The notes under the pieces were generated by a model. That model was not told the origin of the DNA and made no database searches. It saw only the letters and a program-made list of their open reading frames with translations. DNA of 64,000 bases from Paludibaculum fermentans_A. Lineage in GTDB: Bacteria > Acidobacteriota > Terriglobia > Bryobacterales > Bryobacteraceae. The stretch is taken from positions 3,410,001 to 3,474,000 of the forward strand of contig NZ_JBPJAQ010000001.1 in the NCBI RefSeq assembly GCF_051172195.1. Reading direction: 5' to 3'. Below, piece after piece: positions 57,819 to 64,000 of this stretch. Position 1 is the stretch's first letter. Each line of letters begins with the position of its first letter. Both the position numbers and the translations under genes were made by a program.

Positions 57819-58895
57819 CTATTTACGGTTGATCCCGAGGAAACGGCCGGTTTCCCGGAACGTCGCGCGCAGGGCGCGTCCCGTTGCCTTGGTGCTCTTT
57901 GTTGCCGCATTCCCTGTTTTTACGCCTGCCGTTCCCAGCGCTCCCCATGCTTTATCCGCGCTTTTCATTACGGCCGTGTCTGTACTGCCGCCCGCGGCCG
58001 CCAGCGCTCCGCCCGTCTTGCTGCCGCTGGCAACCAGGGCATCCGCTGTCGAATCCCCGGCCAGAAGCACGGCTTGCGGAGTCCGCAACGGAACGTGCAG
58101 CGTCATTACGCCCGGATCCTTCCGCTTGCTTAGCGAAACCATCAGCTCTTCAGTAAAGTCGATGCCCAGTTTCTCCAACATGGGCCAGCGGGTCGACCGG
58201 ATCCACCCAGCTCCATTCAGCAGCGCTGCGGCTTCGCCGATGTTGACGACACGGCTGGCCCGCCAGGACTTGCTGCCCTCGCACACATCGCTTCCGCAGC
58301 CCCACGTACAGGCGCCGCGATGGAGGAACGACGCGTGTTTCCCGCGAGACACCCAGACGGTCGCCCCACGGTCCTCTGCCTCCAGGTCCTTTGCCTTCGC
58401 CGCGCTGCTGAAGTCGCAGACCGTATCCTCGTGCGCGGCGGCATACCAGAACAGGGCCTTCCACTCCTCACGGGCTGTGGTCGTGGATTGATCCCGCACT
58501 AGGACGGACACGTGCTCAGCATCCAGGGCATGCCCGCCCCGGCCGCAGTCCCGCGTCCAGAGGTGGTAGTAATGCAATTCGATCAACCGCCCTGAGACCG
58601 TAGGCGATGTACGTGGAAACGACTGCCCGTACAGGGTGCCATTCCGGGCCAGCAATTGCGGCTGCGGCAATCCGGGCCGAAATTCGGCCGGCGACCCGTC
58701 ACACTCGCCCGCGCTCAGTTGCAGCACCGGCACGAACTGCTCCAGAAGCGCCTGCTCCAGGTCATCGTCCAAACCGTCTCGATCCGCATCCAGGCTGACC
58801 GTTGCCCGGGCCTCCTTCGCCGCATTCGCCGGCGTCGAAGCCAACGCGGTGGATACCAACAGGAAAAGAGGCAGTACTGTCCGAAAAGAACCCAC
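57819..58895 (-). CDS. Exported protein with acidic metal-binding loop and Ala-rich repeat tail
   Basis: A 358-residue protein with a signal peptide (residues 1-25, STPANAAKEA). DADRDGLDDDLEQALLEQFV resembles an EF-hand/thrombospondin-type calcium loop. The middle (HYYHLWTRDCGRGGHALDAE, FWYAAAHEDTVCD, VWVSRGKHASFLHRGACTWG) has histidines and six cysteines that may bind metal or form disulphides and recalls Vps62-like eukaryotic proteins. Residues about 265-345 are alanine-rich with an approximate 11-residue periodicity (STADALVASGSKTGGAL). Unknown function; start is GTG 58895. Confidence 0.6.
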   Translation of the reverse strand: MGSFRTVLPLFLLVSTALASTPANAAKEARATVSLDADRDGLDDDLEQALLEQFVPVLQLSAGECDGSPAEFRPGLPQPQLLARNGTLYGQSFPRTSPTVSGRLIELHYYHLWTRDCGRGGHALDAEHVSVLVRDQSTTTAREEWKALFWYAAAHEDTVCDFSSAAKAKDLEAEDRGATVWVSRGKHASFLHRGACTWGCGSDVCEGSKSWRASRVVNIGEAAALLNGAGWIRSTRWPMLEKLGIDFTEELMVSLSKRKDPGVMTLHVPLRTPQAVLLAGDSTADALVASGSKTGGALAAAGGSTDTAVMKSADKAWGALGTAGVKTGNAATKSTKATGRALRATFRETGRFLGINRK

Positions 58896-58987
58896 CTTCC
58901 CAGCCTAGCCCAATGCCAGTAATGGTGTCCGTGCTCCTGCAACCCTGCCCGCTTGCCGCCTTCTCCCACATGCCCTAACATGTGCAA

Positions 58988-60073
58988 ATGCGTCTGGTCG
59001 CCACCGCATTTCTGATTTCCACTCCCGTTTTCGGCTGTTGGTGTGAAAATGCCTTCAGCCCTTGCCAGGAAATGCGGAGCGGGAAGACTGTTTTCGTCGC
59101 ACGGGTAATCGTCGATAGCGGCGAAGGTCACGGATCTGGTCCTGCTCGCGTCGTCATCGAGGAGCCATTGTGGAACGTGCCCCAGGGTATGCGCGAAGTG
59201 GATGTTGACACAATGGCCGGAACCAGTTGTTATCGCCGGCTCAAGGCTGGTGAGCGGTATGTGATCTTTGCGGAATCAACTCCTGGGCTGAAGCCCCGCT
59301 TCTTCATGTCGTCCTGCTCCAGGACATTCTCCCTCGCGGGCAATGAACACATCCTCGATGCTCTGCGTGTGAAGGCGCAGGGTGGGCCCTCTCGAATTGT
59401 CGGCATCGTCACCCGAAGCGGCGTTTCCAACGCCACCCGCCGTCCAATTCCCGGCGTCACGGTCATGGCGCGATCCTCCGGCCAGGCGTTCGAGACCATC
59501 ACGGACAAGGAAGGCCGCTATGAACTCCGAGCCTTGCCGCCGGGTAGCTATGAGTTCGCGGTGGCGAAGCCTGGATTCCTTCCCGACGATGAGTACAACA
59601 ATACTCAGCCTGGCTGGCCCGCACGAAGAAAAGAATCAGAGCCATTCGGTGCGTTGCCTGCGCCGGTCAGCGTGCCCCTCGCCGCTGGATCCTGCGAAGT
59701 TTGGGATCTGGCCCTTTGGCCGCGCGGTCGCATTTCTGGCAAAGTCTCCTTTCCTGACGGTCGACCGGTCGCAGGTGTCCTTGTCCAGGCTGTTGAGTCC
59801 TACAGTCAGGATTGGAAAACATCGAAGCCAATGCGTACCGCCCGCACCGATGCCGCCGGACGCTATTTGATCGAGCCCTTACCGGGCAGCGACTACGTCG
59901 TTGCTGTGAATCCAGGCAGCGTTCGTGACCTCGCGCCATCCGCGGCAGTATTCTTCACCAATACGCCGGGTGAGTCCAAGCCTACTGAGGTCCGGGTGAA
60001 GGACGACGAGGAGTCCACGGGCGTAAATATTACCCTGCCTCTGGCGCGCCAGTTCGCGCCTGTTCACCGCTGA
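58988..60073 (+). CDS. Exported protein with TIMP/NTR-like head and carboxypeptidase-regulatory repeats
   Basis: A 361-residue secreted protein. After a short signal, residues 14-95 contain CWCENAFSPCQEMRSGKTVF, reminiscent of the N-terminal cysteine cluster of NTR/TIMP-like domains. Two CarboxypepD_reg-like beta domains follow at about 140-215 (GVTVMARSSGQAFETITDKE-GRYELRALPPGSYEF) and 250-345 (GKVSFPDGRPVAGVLVQAVE). Likely a cell-surface protein mediating binding. Its end overlaps the convergent DUF6924 gene by 10 bases. Confidence 0.75.
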   Translation: MRLVATAFLISTPVFGCWCENAFSPCQEMRSGKTVFVARVIVDSGEGHGSGPARVVIEEPLWNVPQGMREVDVDTMAGTSCYRRLKAGERYVIFAESTPGLKPRFFMSSCSRTFSLAGNEHILDALRVKAQGGPSRIVGIVTRSGVSNATRRPIPGVTVMARSSGQAFETITDKEGRYELRALPPGSYEFAVAKPGFLPDDEYNNTQPGWPARRKESEPFGALPAPVSVPLAAGSCEVWDLALWPRGRISGKVSFPDGRPVAGVLVQAVESYSQDWKTSKPMRTARTDAAGRYLIEPLPGSDYVVAVNPGSVRDLAPSAAVFFTNTPGESKPTEVRVKDDEESTGVNITLPLARQFAPVHR

Positions 60074-60570
60074 GGAAAGCCGCGAAAAACTCCGTCTTTC
60101 CCTGCTGAGTCCGCGAACTCGAAGAAATCCATGTTGGCGATGGATAGATTGTTCTCAATGGCCTGTATCGAGGACGGGATCGCCCGGAACGAGCGCCCTC
60201 TCTGCGTGTTCAGATCAACCACCAGAATTGGGAAATCCGCTTGGCGCAACGTCGTTCCATCCACTACGAACAACACCGAATGGTTGTAGTTCCTGGGTGC
60301 CAGCGCCACCAACTGGTCCTTGTTCAGGCCCCGGAACGCGACGTCATCCAGAAAGTCCACATGGGCGTAAAATGCATCGCCAGGCAGCTGTACCGGCGCG
60401 CGGATCAGTTCACAGATTCTCTTCCAAGTTGCCTCTTGAGCGAACTCAGTCCGGATCACGAGTGGATTCACGCTGCTGGGCAGAGTCTGGGAAGACAAGG
60501 GGTGGGGAGCGTGGCACGCGGTCGCAATCGCGCACATCAAGAGAGTGCCGCAGTAGATCCAGGCGCGCAT
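60064..60570 (-). CDS. DUF6924-family lipoprotein
   Basis: A 168-residue protein with a lipoprotein signal (lipobox IATAC, Cys19). The mature part matches DUF6924: LVIRTEFAQEATWKRIC, VDFLDDVAFRGLNKDQLVAL, and the closing SFRAIPSSIQAIENNLSIAN-MDFFEFAD. Homologues are usually cytosolic, so the lipid anchor is notable. Function unknown. Confidence 0.85.
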   Translation of the reverse strand: MRAWIYCGTLLMCAIATACHAPHPLSSQTLPSSVNPLVIRTEFAQEATWKRICELIRAPVQLPGDAFYAHVDFLDDVAFRGLNKDQLVALAPRNYNHSVLFVVDGTTLRQADFPILVVDLNTQRGRSFRAIPSSIQAIENNLSIANMDFFEFADSAGKDGVFRGFPQR

Positions 60571-60698
60571 CGCGTTTTATAACTCTATCCCAGGCTACAA
60601 CTCGGTTGCGCCGTGGCACACGGCCGCCGGCTCGCGTGCTACTCCTGGTGTGCAATCTGCGGGCAGCCGGAGCAACTGGCCCCGGTTGCCCGCGATAG

Positions 60699-61181
60699 TC
60701 ACAGCGCCGCCACCAGTTCGTCGATCTTCTGGTAGCACTCCTGCACGCCCAATTCCATGCCCGACTTCAGGCATAAGTCCCGCTCTTCCTTGCTGTCAAA
60801 CACCATCTCCATCGAGAGTGTGGTTTGCCCGTCCCGCTCATCAAAGCTAATCGTAACCAGGGCGCCAGGGCCGGGCATCGCCTCAAAGACCTCAGTCCTC
60901 TGCAGCCGGCGCGGCGGATCGATCTCTGTGAATACTCCTGAGAATGCGACCTCCATCCCCGTGGGTGTGACAATCACCCAGCGCCAAGCGCCCCCCACCC
61001 GCAGGTCGATGTCGCACACCGTCATTGTGGTGGATCGCACGGCGTACCATTTCCGCACATGCTCCGGCTTCGTCCACACATCGAACAGGACTCGTGCCGG
61101 AGCCTCGAATACGCGCTGCATCAGGATCGTTCTGTCGTTGGGCAGCGTGAGCGTCCCTTCCCGCTTGATACCGTGCATCAC
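60699..61181 (-). CDS. AHSA1/SRPBCC-domain protein
   Basis: A 160-residue START-like (Bet v 1-fold) protein with AHSA1 hallmarks: RVFEAPARVLFDVWTKPEHV-RKWY, GGAWRWVIVTPTGMEVAFSG, and DERDGQTTLSMEMVFDSKEE. Its ATG overlaps the ArsR gene stop by four bases. ArsR-AHSA1 pairs are common in soil bacteria; the AHSA1 protein may bind a hydrophobic ligand, but the role is not established. Confidence 0.92.
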   Translation of the reverse strand: MMHGIKREGTLTLPNDRTILMQRVFEAPARVLFDVWTKPEHVRKWYAVRSTTMTVCDIDLRVGGAWRWVIVTPTGMEVAFSGVFTEIDPPRRLQRTEVFEAMPGPGALVTISFDERDGQTTLSMEMVFDSKEERDLCLKSGMELGVQECYQKIDELVAAL

Positions 61182-61519
61182 TTGCTTTCCCCCTTCACCG
61201 TGATCTCCGCCAGATACTGATCCAGCCGCTCGAACGTCTCCTCCCAGTTGCTGCGGAACCGTTCCGCCCAGATCGCCACATCCTGCAATCGGGCCGCATT
61301 CAACCGGCAGGGCCGGCGCTGCGCATCTCGCCGTTGCACCACCAACCCCGCCTTCTGCAGAACTTTCAGGTGCTTTGAAACCCCGGGCAGGCTCATCTTG
61401 AGAGGGCCTGCCAGCGTGTTGACGGTCGCCTCGCCCGAAGCGAGCCGCTCCAGAATCGCCCGGCGCGTCGGGTCCGCCAGTGCTGCCAAAGTGGTGCTGA
61501 GCGCATCGGCAGTTTGCAT
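61178..61519 (-). CDS. ArsR-family transcriptional regulator
   Basis: A 113-residue winged-helix repressor: LAALADPTRRAILERLASGE, PLKMSLPGVSKHLKVLQKAG and LVVQRRDAQRRPCRLNA. No cysteine metal site is visible, so it is not metal-responsive of the ArsR/SmtB type. ATG 61519 is preferred over the in-frame TTG at 61534. A 24-bp palindrome just upstream is its probable operator. Confidence 0.92.
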   Translation of the reverse strand: MQTADALSTTLAALADPTRRAILERLASGEATVNTLAGPLKMSLPGVSKHLKVLQKAGLVVQRRDAQRRPCRLNAARLQDVAIWAERFRSNWEETFERLDQYLAEITVKGESK

Positions 61520-61530
61520 TGTATATTTCA

Positions 61531-61554
61531 CCAAGTAGTTAATTAACTAGTTGG
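61531..61554. promoter_or_regulatory. Operator of the ArsR-AHSA1 pair
   Basis: CCAAGTAGTTAA followed by TTAACTAGTTGG forms a 24-bp palindrome with 11 of 12 positions matched; the inner TAGTTAATTAACTA is perfect. It begins 12 bases from the ArsR start. Autorepression is inferred. Confidence 0.75.
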
Positions 61555-61779
61555 AAGATTAGCAGGGCAAACGTATCGAGTCAATGAAAAAGTTCACTCC
61601 ACTGTGCGGGAGGCACGGTTGCCGTGCAGTGCTGGTTGCGTCAGCGGTTCCCGGTGAACCATGACTGCTCATCCAGCGAATGTGCGATCAGCGTCAGTCG
61701 TGCTGGCAACCTGCTCGATGGAGACGGCCAGGCACAGTCGGCCTATATTGATGGGGACAAACGGTTTTGGCTTGGGTGC

Positions 61780-62079
61780 TTACAGCCGTGCCTGAACGGC
61801 CTTGAATGACTGGAAGTTCTTTCCTTCTTCCCTCTGAACCTGCTGGTAGAAGTCGCATTGCATGCAGTTTGAAAGCTTTTGGGCGAAGGATCCCTGCACT
61901 GTGCCGCCGCACAGTGTGCCCGTTAACGCCCAGCAGACCCGGCCGCCGCTCTGGCCGCCATTCAGTCCGCTGGCCTTCTCGTCCACTGCGGCTGGGCAAA
62001 TGCCCAGGTCGGCGCTTCGGCTTCCCCCTGGTTGCCGGCCACACTTCTTGACATCCCAACAGTTAGAGTTCTGGTTCAC
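61780..62079 (-). CDS. Two-CW-domain protein (cysteine-rich)
   Basis: A 99-residue protein from GTG 62079, which has GGAGG six bases upstream. The CW pattern NCWDVKKCGRQPGG and VCWALTGTLCGG, with CMQCDFY, matches small 'two-CW' proteins found in delta-proteobacteria and acidobacteria, often near signalling genes. Seven cysteines suggest metal or cluster binding. The longer frame upstream is not protein-like. Function is unknown. Confidence 0.8.
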   Translation of the reverse strand: MNQNSNCWDVKKCGRQPGGSRSADLGICPAAVDEKASGLNGGQSGGRVCWALTGTLCGGTVQGSFAQKLSNCMQCDFYQQVQREEGKNFQSFKAVQARL

Positions 62080-62201
62080 CTGGAACCTCCAATCCCTTAT
62101 CGGGAATAAAACAGGATATGTTAGTCTGAATATGGCTATCCTGCGTACCGGCCAGGCCGCTTCGGCCAAACCGGCGCCGGAAGCAGCGGATAGGCTTTCA
62201 C

Positions 62202-62558
62202 ATGCAACCACCACCGGAGCGAACCGCGCCCCTGGTCGCGGTGAAGCTCCTTCATACGGCCGTTTGGCTCTTCTTTGTTCTCTGCATCTTCGCGATCCCT
62301 GTTGCCGGCGCACTCCGGGAATTCATCTGGGCCGCCGCTCTCGCGGCGCTCGTCCTGATCGAATGCGCCGTACTGGTTGCCAACCATGGCCGCTGTCCGT
62401 CCACTGATTGGGCTGCTCGCTATACCGGCGCTCGCACGGACAACTTCGACATCTATCTCCCCCTCTGGCTCGCCCGCTATAACAAGCAGATCTTCGGCCC
62501 CGTCTTTCTTGCGGGTTCCCTTTACGCGCTGCTCCAGTGGTGGCGGGCCAGGCCCTAG
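62202..62558 (+). CDS. Small polytopic membrane protein
   Basis: A 118-residue protein with three hydrophobic segments (about 14-33, 40-60, 95-112) and a cytosolic loop NHGRCPSTDWAARYTGARTD-NFDIYLP that looks conserved in character. No known family is recognised. It diverges from the two-CW gene by about 120 bases. Confidence 0.65.
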   Translation: MQPPPERTAPLVAVKLLHTAVWLFFVLCIFAIPVAGALREFIWAAALAALVLIECAVLVANHGRCPSTDWAARYTGARTDNFDIYLPLWLARYNKQIFGPVFLAGSLYALLQWWRARP

Positions 62559-62756
62559 AACCGGGACATTGGGAGAACCTCTTCGCTTCCCCCGGAGCGC
62601 CGTGATGACGCACTTCTCCTGCTTGCCGAACTTGTAACATTAACCCCCTGCTGTAGCCGCACCCGCGCGGAAATCGGGCACAGTAGAGCAGGGCAATCGA
62701 TGAATCGGGCGGCATGTTCAGGGAATGGAACGGGCCTTCCGCAACATCGGGTACCT

Positions 62757-63611
62757 ATGACTCGTTATGGAAGCAATGGAAGGTACACATACTACTTGAG
62801 AAGGCCAGGGCTTTTCGAACTCCATGACAGCGCCTGGTTCCCGGCGCATCTTCGGGATCTCGTGACTGAAGCGCTGCAGGCCGTTTGGGAGATGACGAAT
62901 GCCTACCAGCCCATTGCGCCGCTGTTACGCGAGGCCTTGGCTGCCGCTGGCGCCACTCACGTCCTCGACCTCTGCTCCGGCGCGGGTGGTCCGTGGATCC
63001 AGCTTTCGCGCCACATGAGGGATTCCCATTGCTTTCCGGTCACCGTCTGCCTCACCGACAAACATCCAAACCTGGATGCTTTCGCCCGGGCGTCGCTGAA
63101 CTCGGATGCACGCATCAATTTCCACCCGAAACCCGTAAATGCGGCCCGGGTACCGGCCGGGTTGACCGGCTTTCGCACAATCTTCTCTTCAGCGCATCAC
63201 CTCTCCGCCGACGAACTCCGAAATGTCCTTGCCAATGCGCTCGCCGGCAGGACCGGCATTGCCATCTTCGAGGCCAGCCAGTGCGAACTGCGGACCCTGC
63301 TCTCCGTGCTGTGTGTGCCGCTGCTCGGCCTTCTCGCGACGCCGCGCATTCGTCCATTTCGCTGGTCTCGGCTCTTCTGGACTTACCTCATTCCAATTGT
63401 TCCCTTCACACTCCTATTCGATGGGTGGATGTCCTGTCTCCGATCCTATTCCCGGGAAGACTTCGAAGACCTGATTGAACCCCATTCCGGTGCCGCTTAC
63501 CGCTGGCGGTTGGGCATCGAGCGGTCCGGTCTGGTGCCCATTACTTATCTCATCGGTTATCCGGTCAAAGGGGCAGGCCTTCCGGCTGGCGCCGCCTGGG
63601 AAGCCGGATGA
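62757..63611 (+). CDS. SAM-dependent methyltransferase-like protein with a C-terminal membrane segment
   Basis: A 284-residue protein. A Rossmann class I methyltransferase motif is visible as HVLDLCSGAGGPWIQLSRHM (motif I) with VTVCLTDKHPNLDAF following. Residues about 180-220 (LLSVLCVPLLGLLATPRIRP, LFWTYLIPIVPFTLLFDGWM) are hydrophobic, suggesting peripheral or integral membrane attachment. ATG 62757 is the preferred start. It overlaps the TPR gene by four bases. Substrate unknown, possibly a lipid or quinone-like molecule. Confidence 0.75.
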   Translation: MTRYGSNGRYTYYLRRPGLFELHDSAWFPAHLRDLVTEALQAVWEMTNAYQPIAPLLREALAAAGATHVLDLCSGAGGPWIQLSRHMRDSHCFPVTVCLTDKHPNLDAFARASLNSDARINFHPKPVNAARVPAGLTGFRTIFSSAHHLSADELRNVLANALAGRTGIAIFEASQCELRTLLSVLCVPLLGLLATPRIRPFRWSRLFWTYLIPIVPFTLLFDGWMSCLRSYSREDFEDLIEPHSGAAYRWRLGIERSGLVPITYLIGYPVKGAGLPAGAAWEAG

Positions 63612-64000
63612 ACGCGAAGCCCAACCTGATTCTGCTGCTCACCCTCGCCCTGCCTGCGGTCCAGGTTGGCGCCGGCTCTTTTGAGTCGGCCCTCCGCCTT
63701 GCGGATCAATGGAAAGCGTCGGGGCAGTTTCAACGCGCCGAACGTGAATATGACCTCCTCCTGCAACGACGGGATCTTACTGCTTCGGAACACCGGCTGG
63801 TGCTCAGCCGCCGCGCGGTGCTTCTCATTGAGACGGAGCGACTCGACGAGGCTGAGGCGCTCGCCCGCCGAATCTATGAAGCCGACCTCCGTGACCACGG
63901 CACTTTCAGTTCAGAGACGGCCTCCGCTCTCAGCCTGCTCGGTGTCGCCATCACTCGTCAGCAACGCCTGGAAGAGGCACTCAACCATCTGGAGCAGGCC
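63608..64000 (+). CDS. Exported TPR-repeat protein, N-terminal part
   Basis: The frame opens at the ATG at 63608, coupled to the methyltransferase stop, and runs out of the window after 131 codons. A signal peptide (MNAKPNLILLLTLALPAVQV) is followed by TPR-like helices: ESALRLADQWKASGQFQRAE, RLDEAEALARRIYEADLRDH and LGVAITRQQRLEEALNHLEQ. The heptad-like A/L/E pattern fits tetratricopeptide repeats for protein-protein contacts. The rest lies outside. Confidence 0.75.
   Translation, partial: MNAKPNLILLLTLALPAVQVGAGSFESALRLADQWKASGQFQRAEREYDLLLQRRDLTASEHRLVLSRRAVLLIETERLDEAEALARRIYEADLRDHGTFSSETASALSLLGVAITRQQRLEEALNHLEQA

Overview
The window looks like chromosome from a high-GC Acidobacteriota of the Bryobacterales/Solibacter type (Paludibaculum-like). 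This is inferred from family content: an ADOP-type duplicated-orphan permease with its PadR partner, a very large Oar-like TonB-dependent receptor with an N-terminal carboxypeptidase-regulatory domain, two PEP-CTERM proteins, many secreted hydrolases, and weak or absent Shine-Dalgarno sites. No rRNA, tRNA, CRISPR array, integrase or transposase gene was found. Both ends cut genes.

Layout. 0-2.5 kb: a truncated membrane protein and a GAF/AAA+/Fis regulator with a degenerate sigma-54 loop. 2.5-11 kb: a secreted M16 protease pair, a NifU-like protein, a Nudix hydrolase, a zinc-ribbon membrane protein, a type B carboxylesterase and a metallo-beta-lactamase-fold hydrolase, punctuated by copies of a dispersed palindromic repeat. 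11-16.6 kb: methionine aminopeptidase, a small exported protein, a molybdopterin oxidoreductase, then a lipoprotein and a GT-C-like membrane protein that appear to share a C-terminal domain. 16.6-24 kb: a possible structured RNA, a DksA/TraR-type factor with a strong terminator, an orphan nuoB coupled to pgeF, an ECF sigma/ChrR-type anti-sigma pair, a PEP-CTERM protein, an acetyltransferase, and a Panacea-type toxin-antitoxin pair whose toxin is easily missed.

24-32 kb: nagB diverges from an IclR-HTH/periplasmic-binding-domain hybrid regulator and an MFS carrier. Two copies of one operator flank the intergenic region, suggesting an amino-sugar or sugar-acid regulon. Next come DUF3224 and OGFr_N proteins and an EF-hand / ApbE-DUF2271 / PepSY cluster that looks like exported flavin redox chemistry. 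32-44.6 kb: the ADOP permease and PadR, a DrrAB-like ABC exporter with a TetR regulator, a second PEP-CTERM protein, a TAT-exported GH116 glycosidase with an upstream aldose-epimerase-like protein, DinB, and a MarR-pirin pair. 44.6-54 kb: an overlapping minus-strand operon joins an exported protein, a peptide-type solute-binding protein, an NtrY-like kinase and an NtrC-like regulator. It is followed by an SPFH protein, an L,D-transpeptidase, a Nif3-like protein and a CE15-like esterase. 54-64 kb: the TonB receptor, two exported proteins of unclear role, a DUF6924 lipoprotein, an ArsR-AHSA1 pair with an obvious operator, a two-CW protein, small membrane proteins, a methyltransferase and a truncated TPR protein.

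The most unusual non-coding content is a family of about 82-bp palindromic elements (five complete copies plus partial heads) beginning GGGGACGTTC, in which the two arms change together. The gene-level observations most worth testing are the PanAT-like module, the shared-domain lipoprotein/GT pair, the hybrid regulator with duplicated operators, and the solute-binding-protein/two-component operon.
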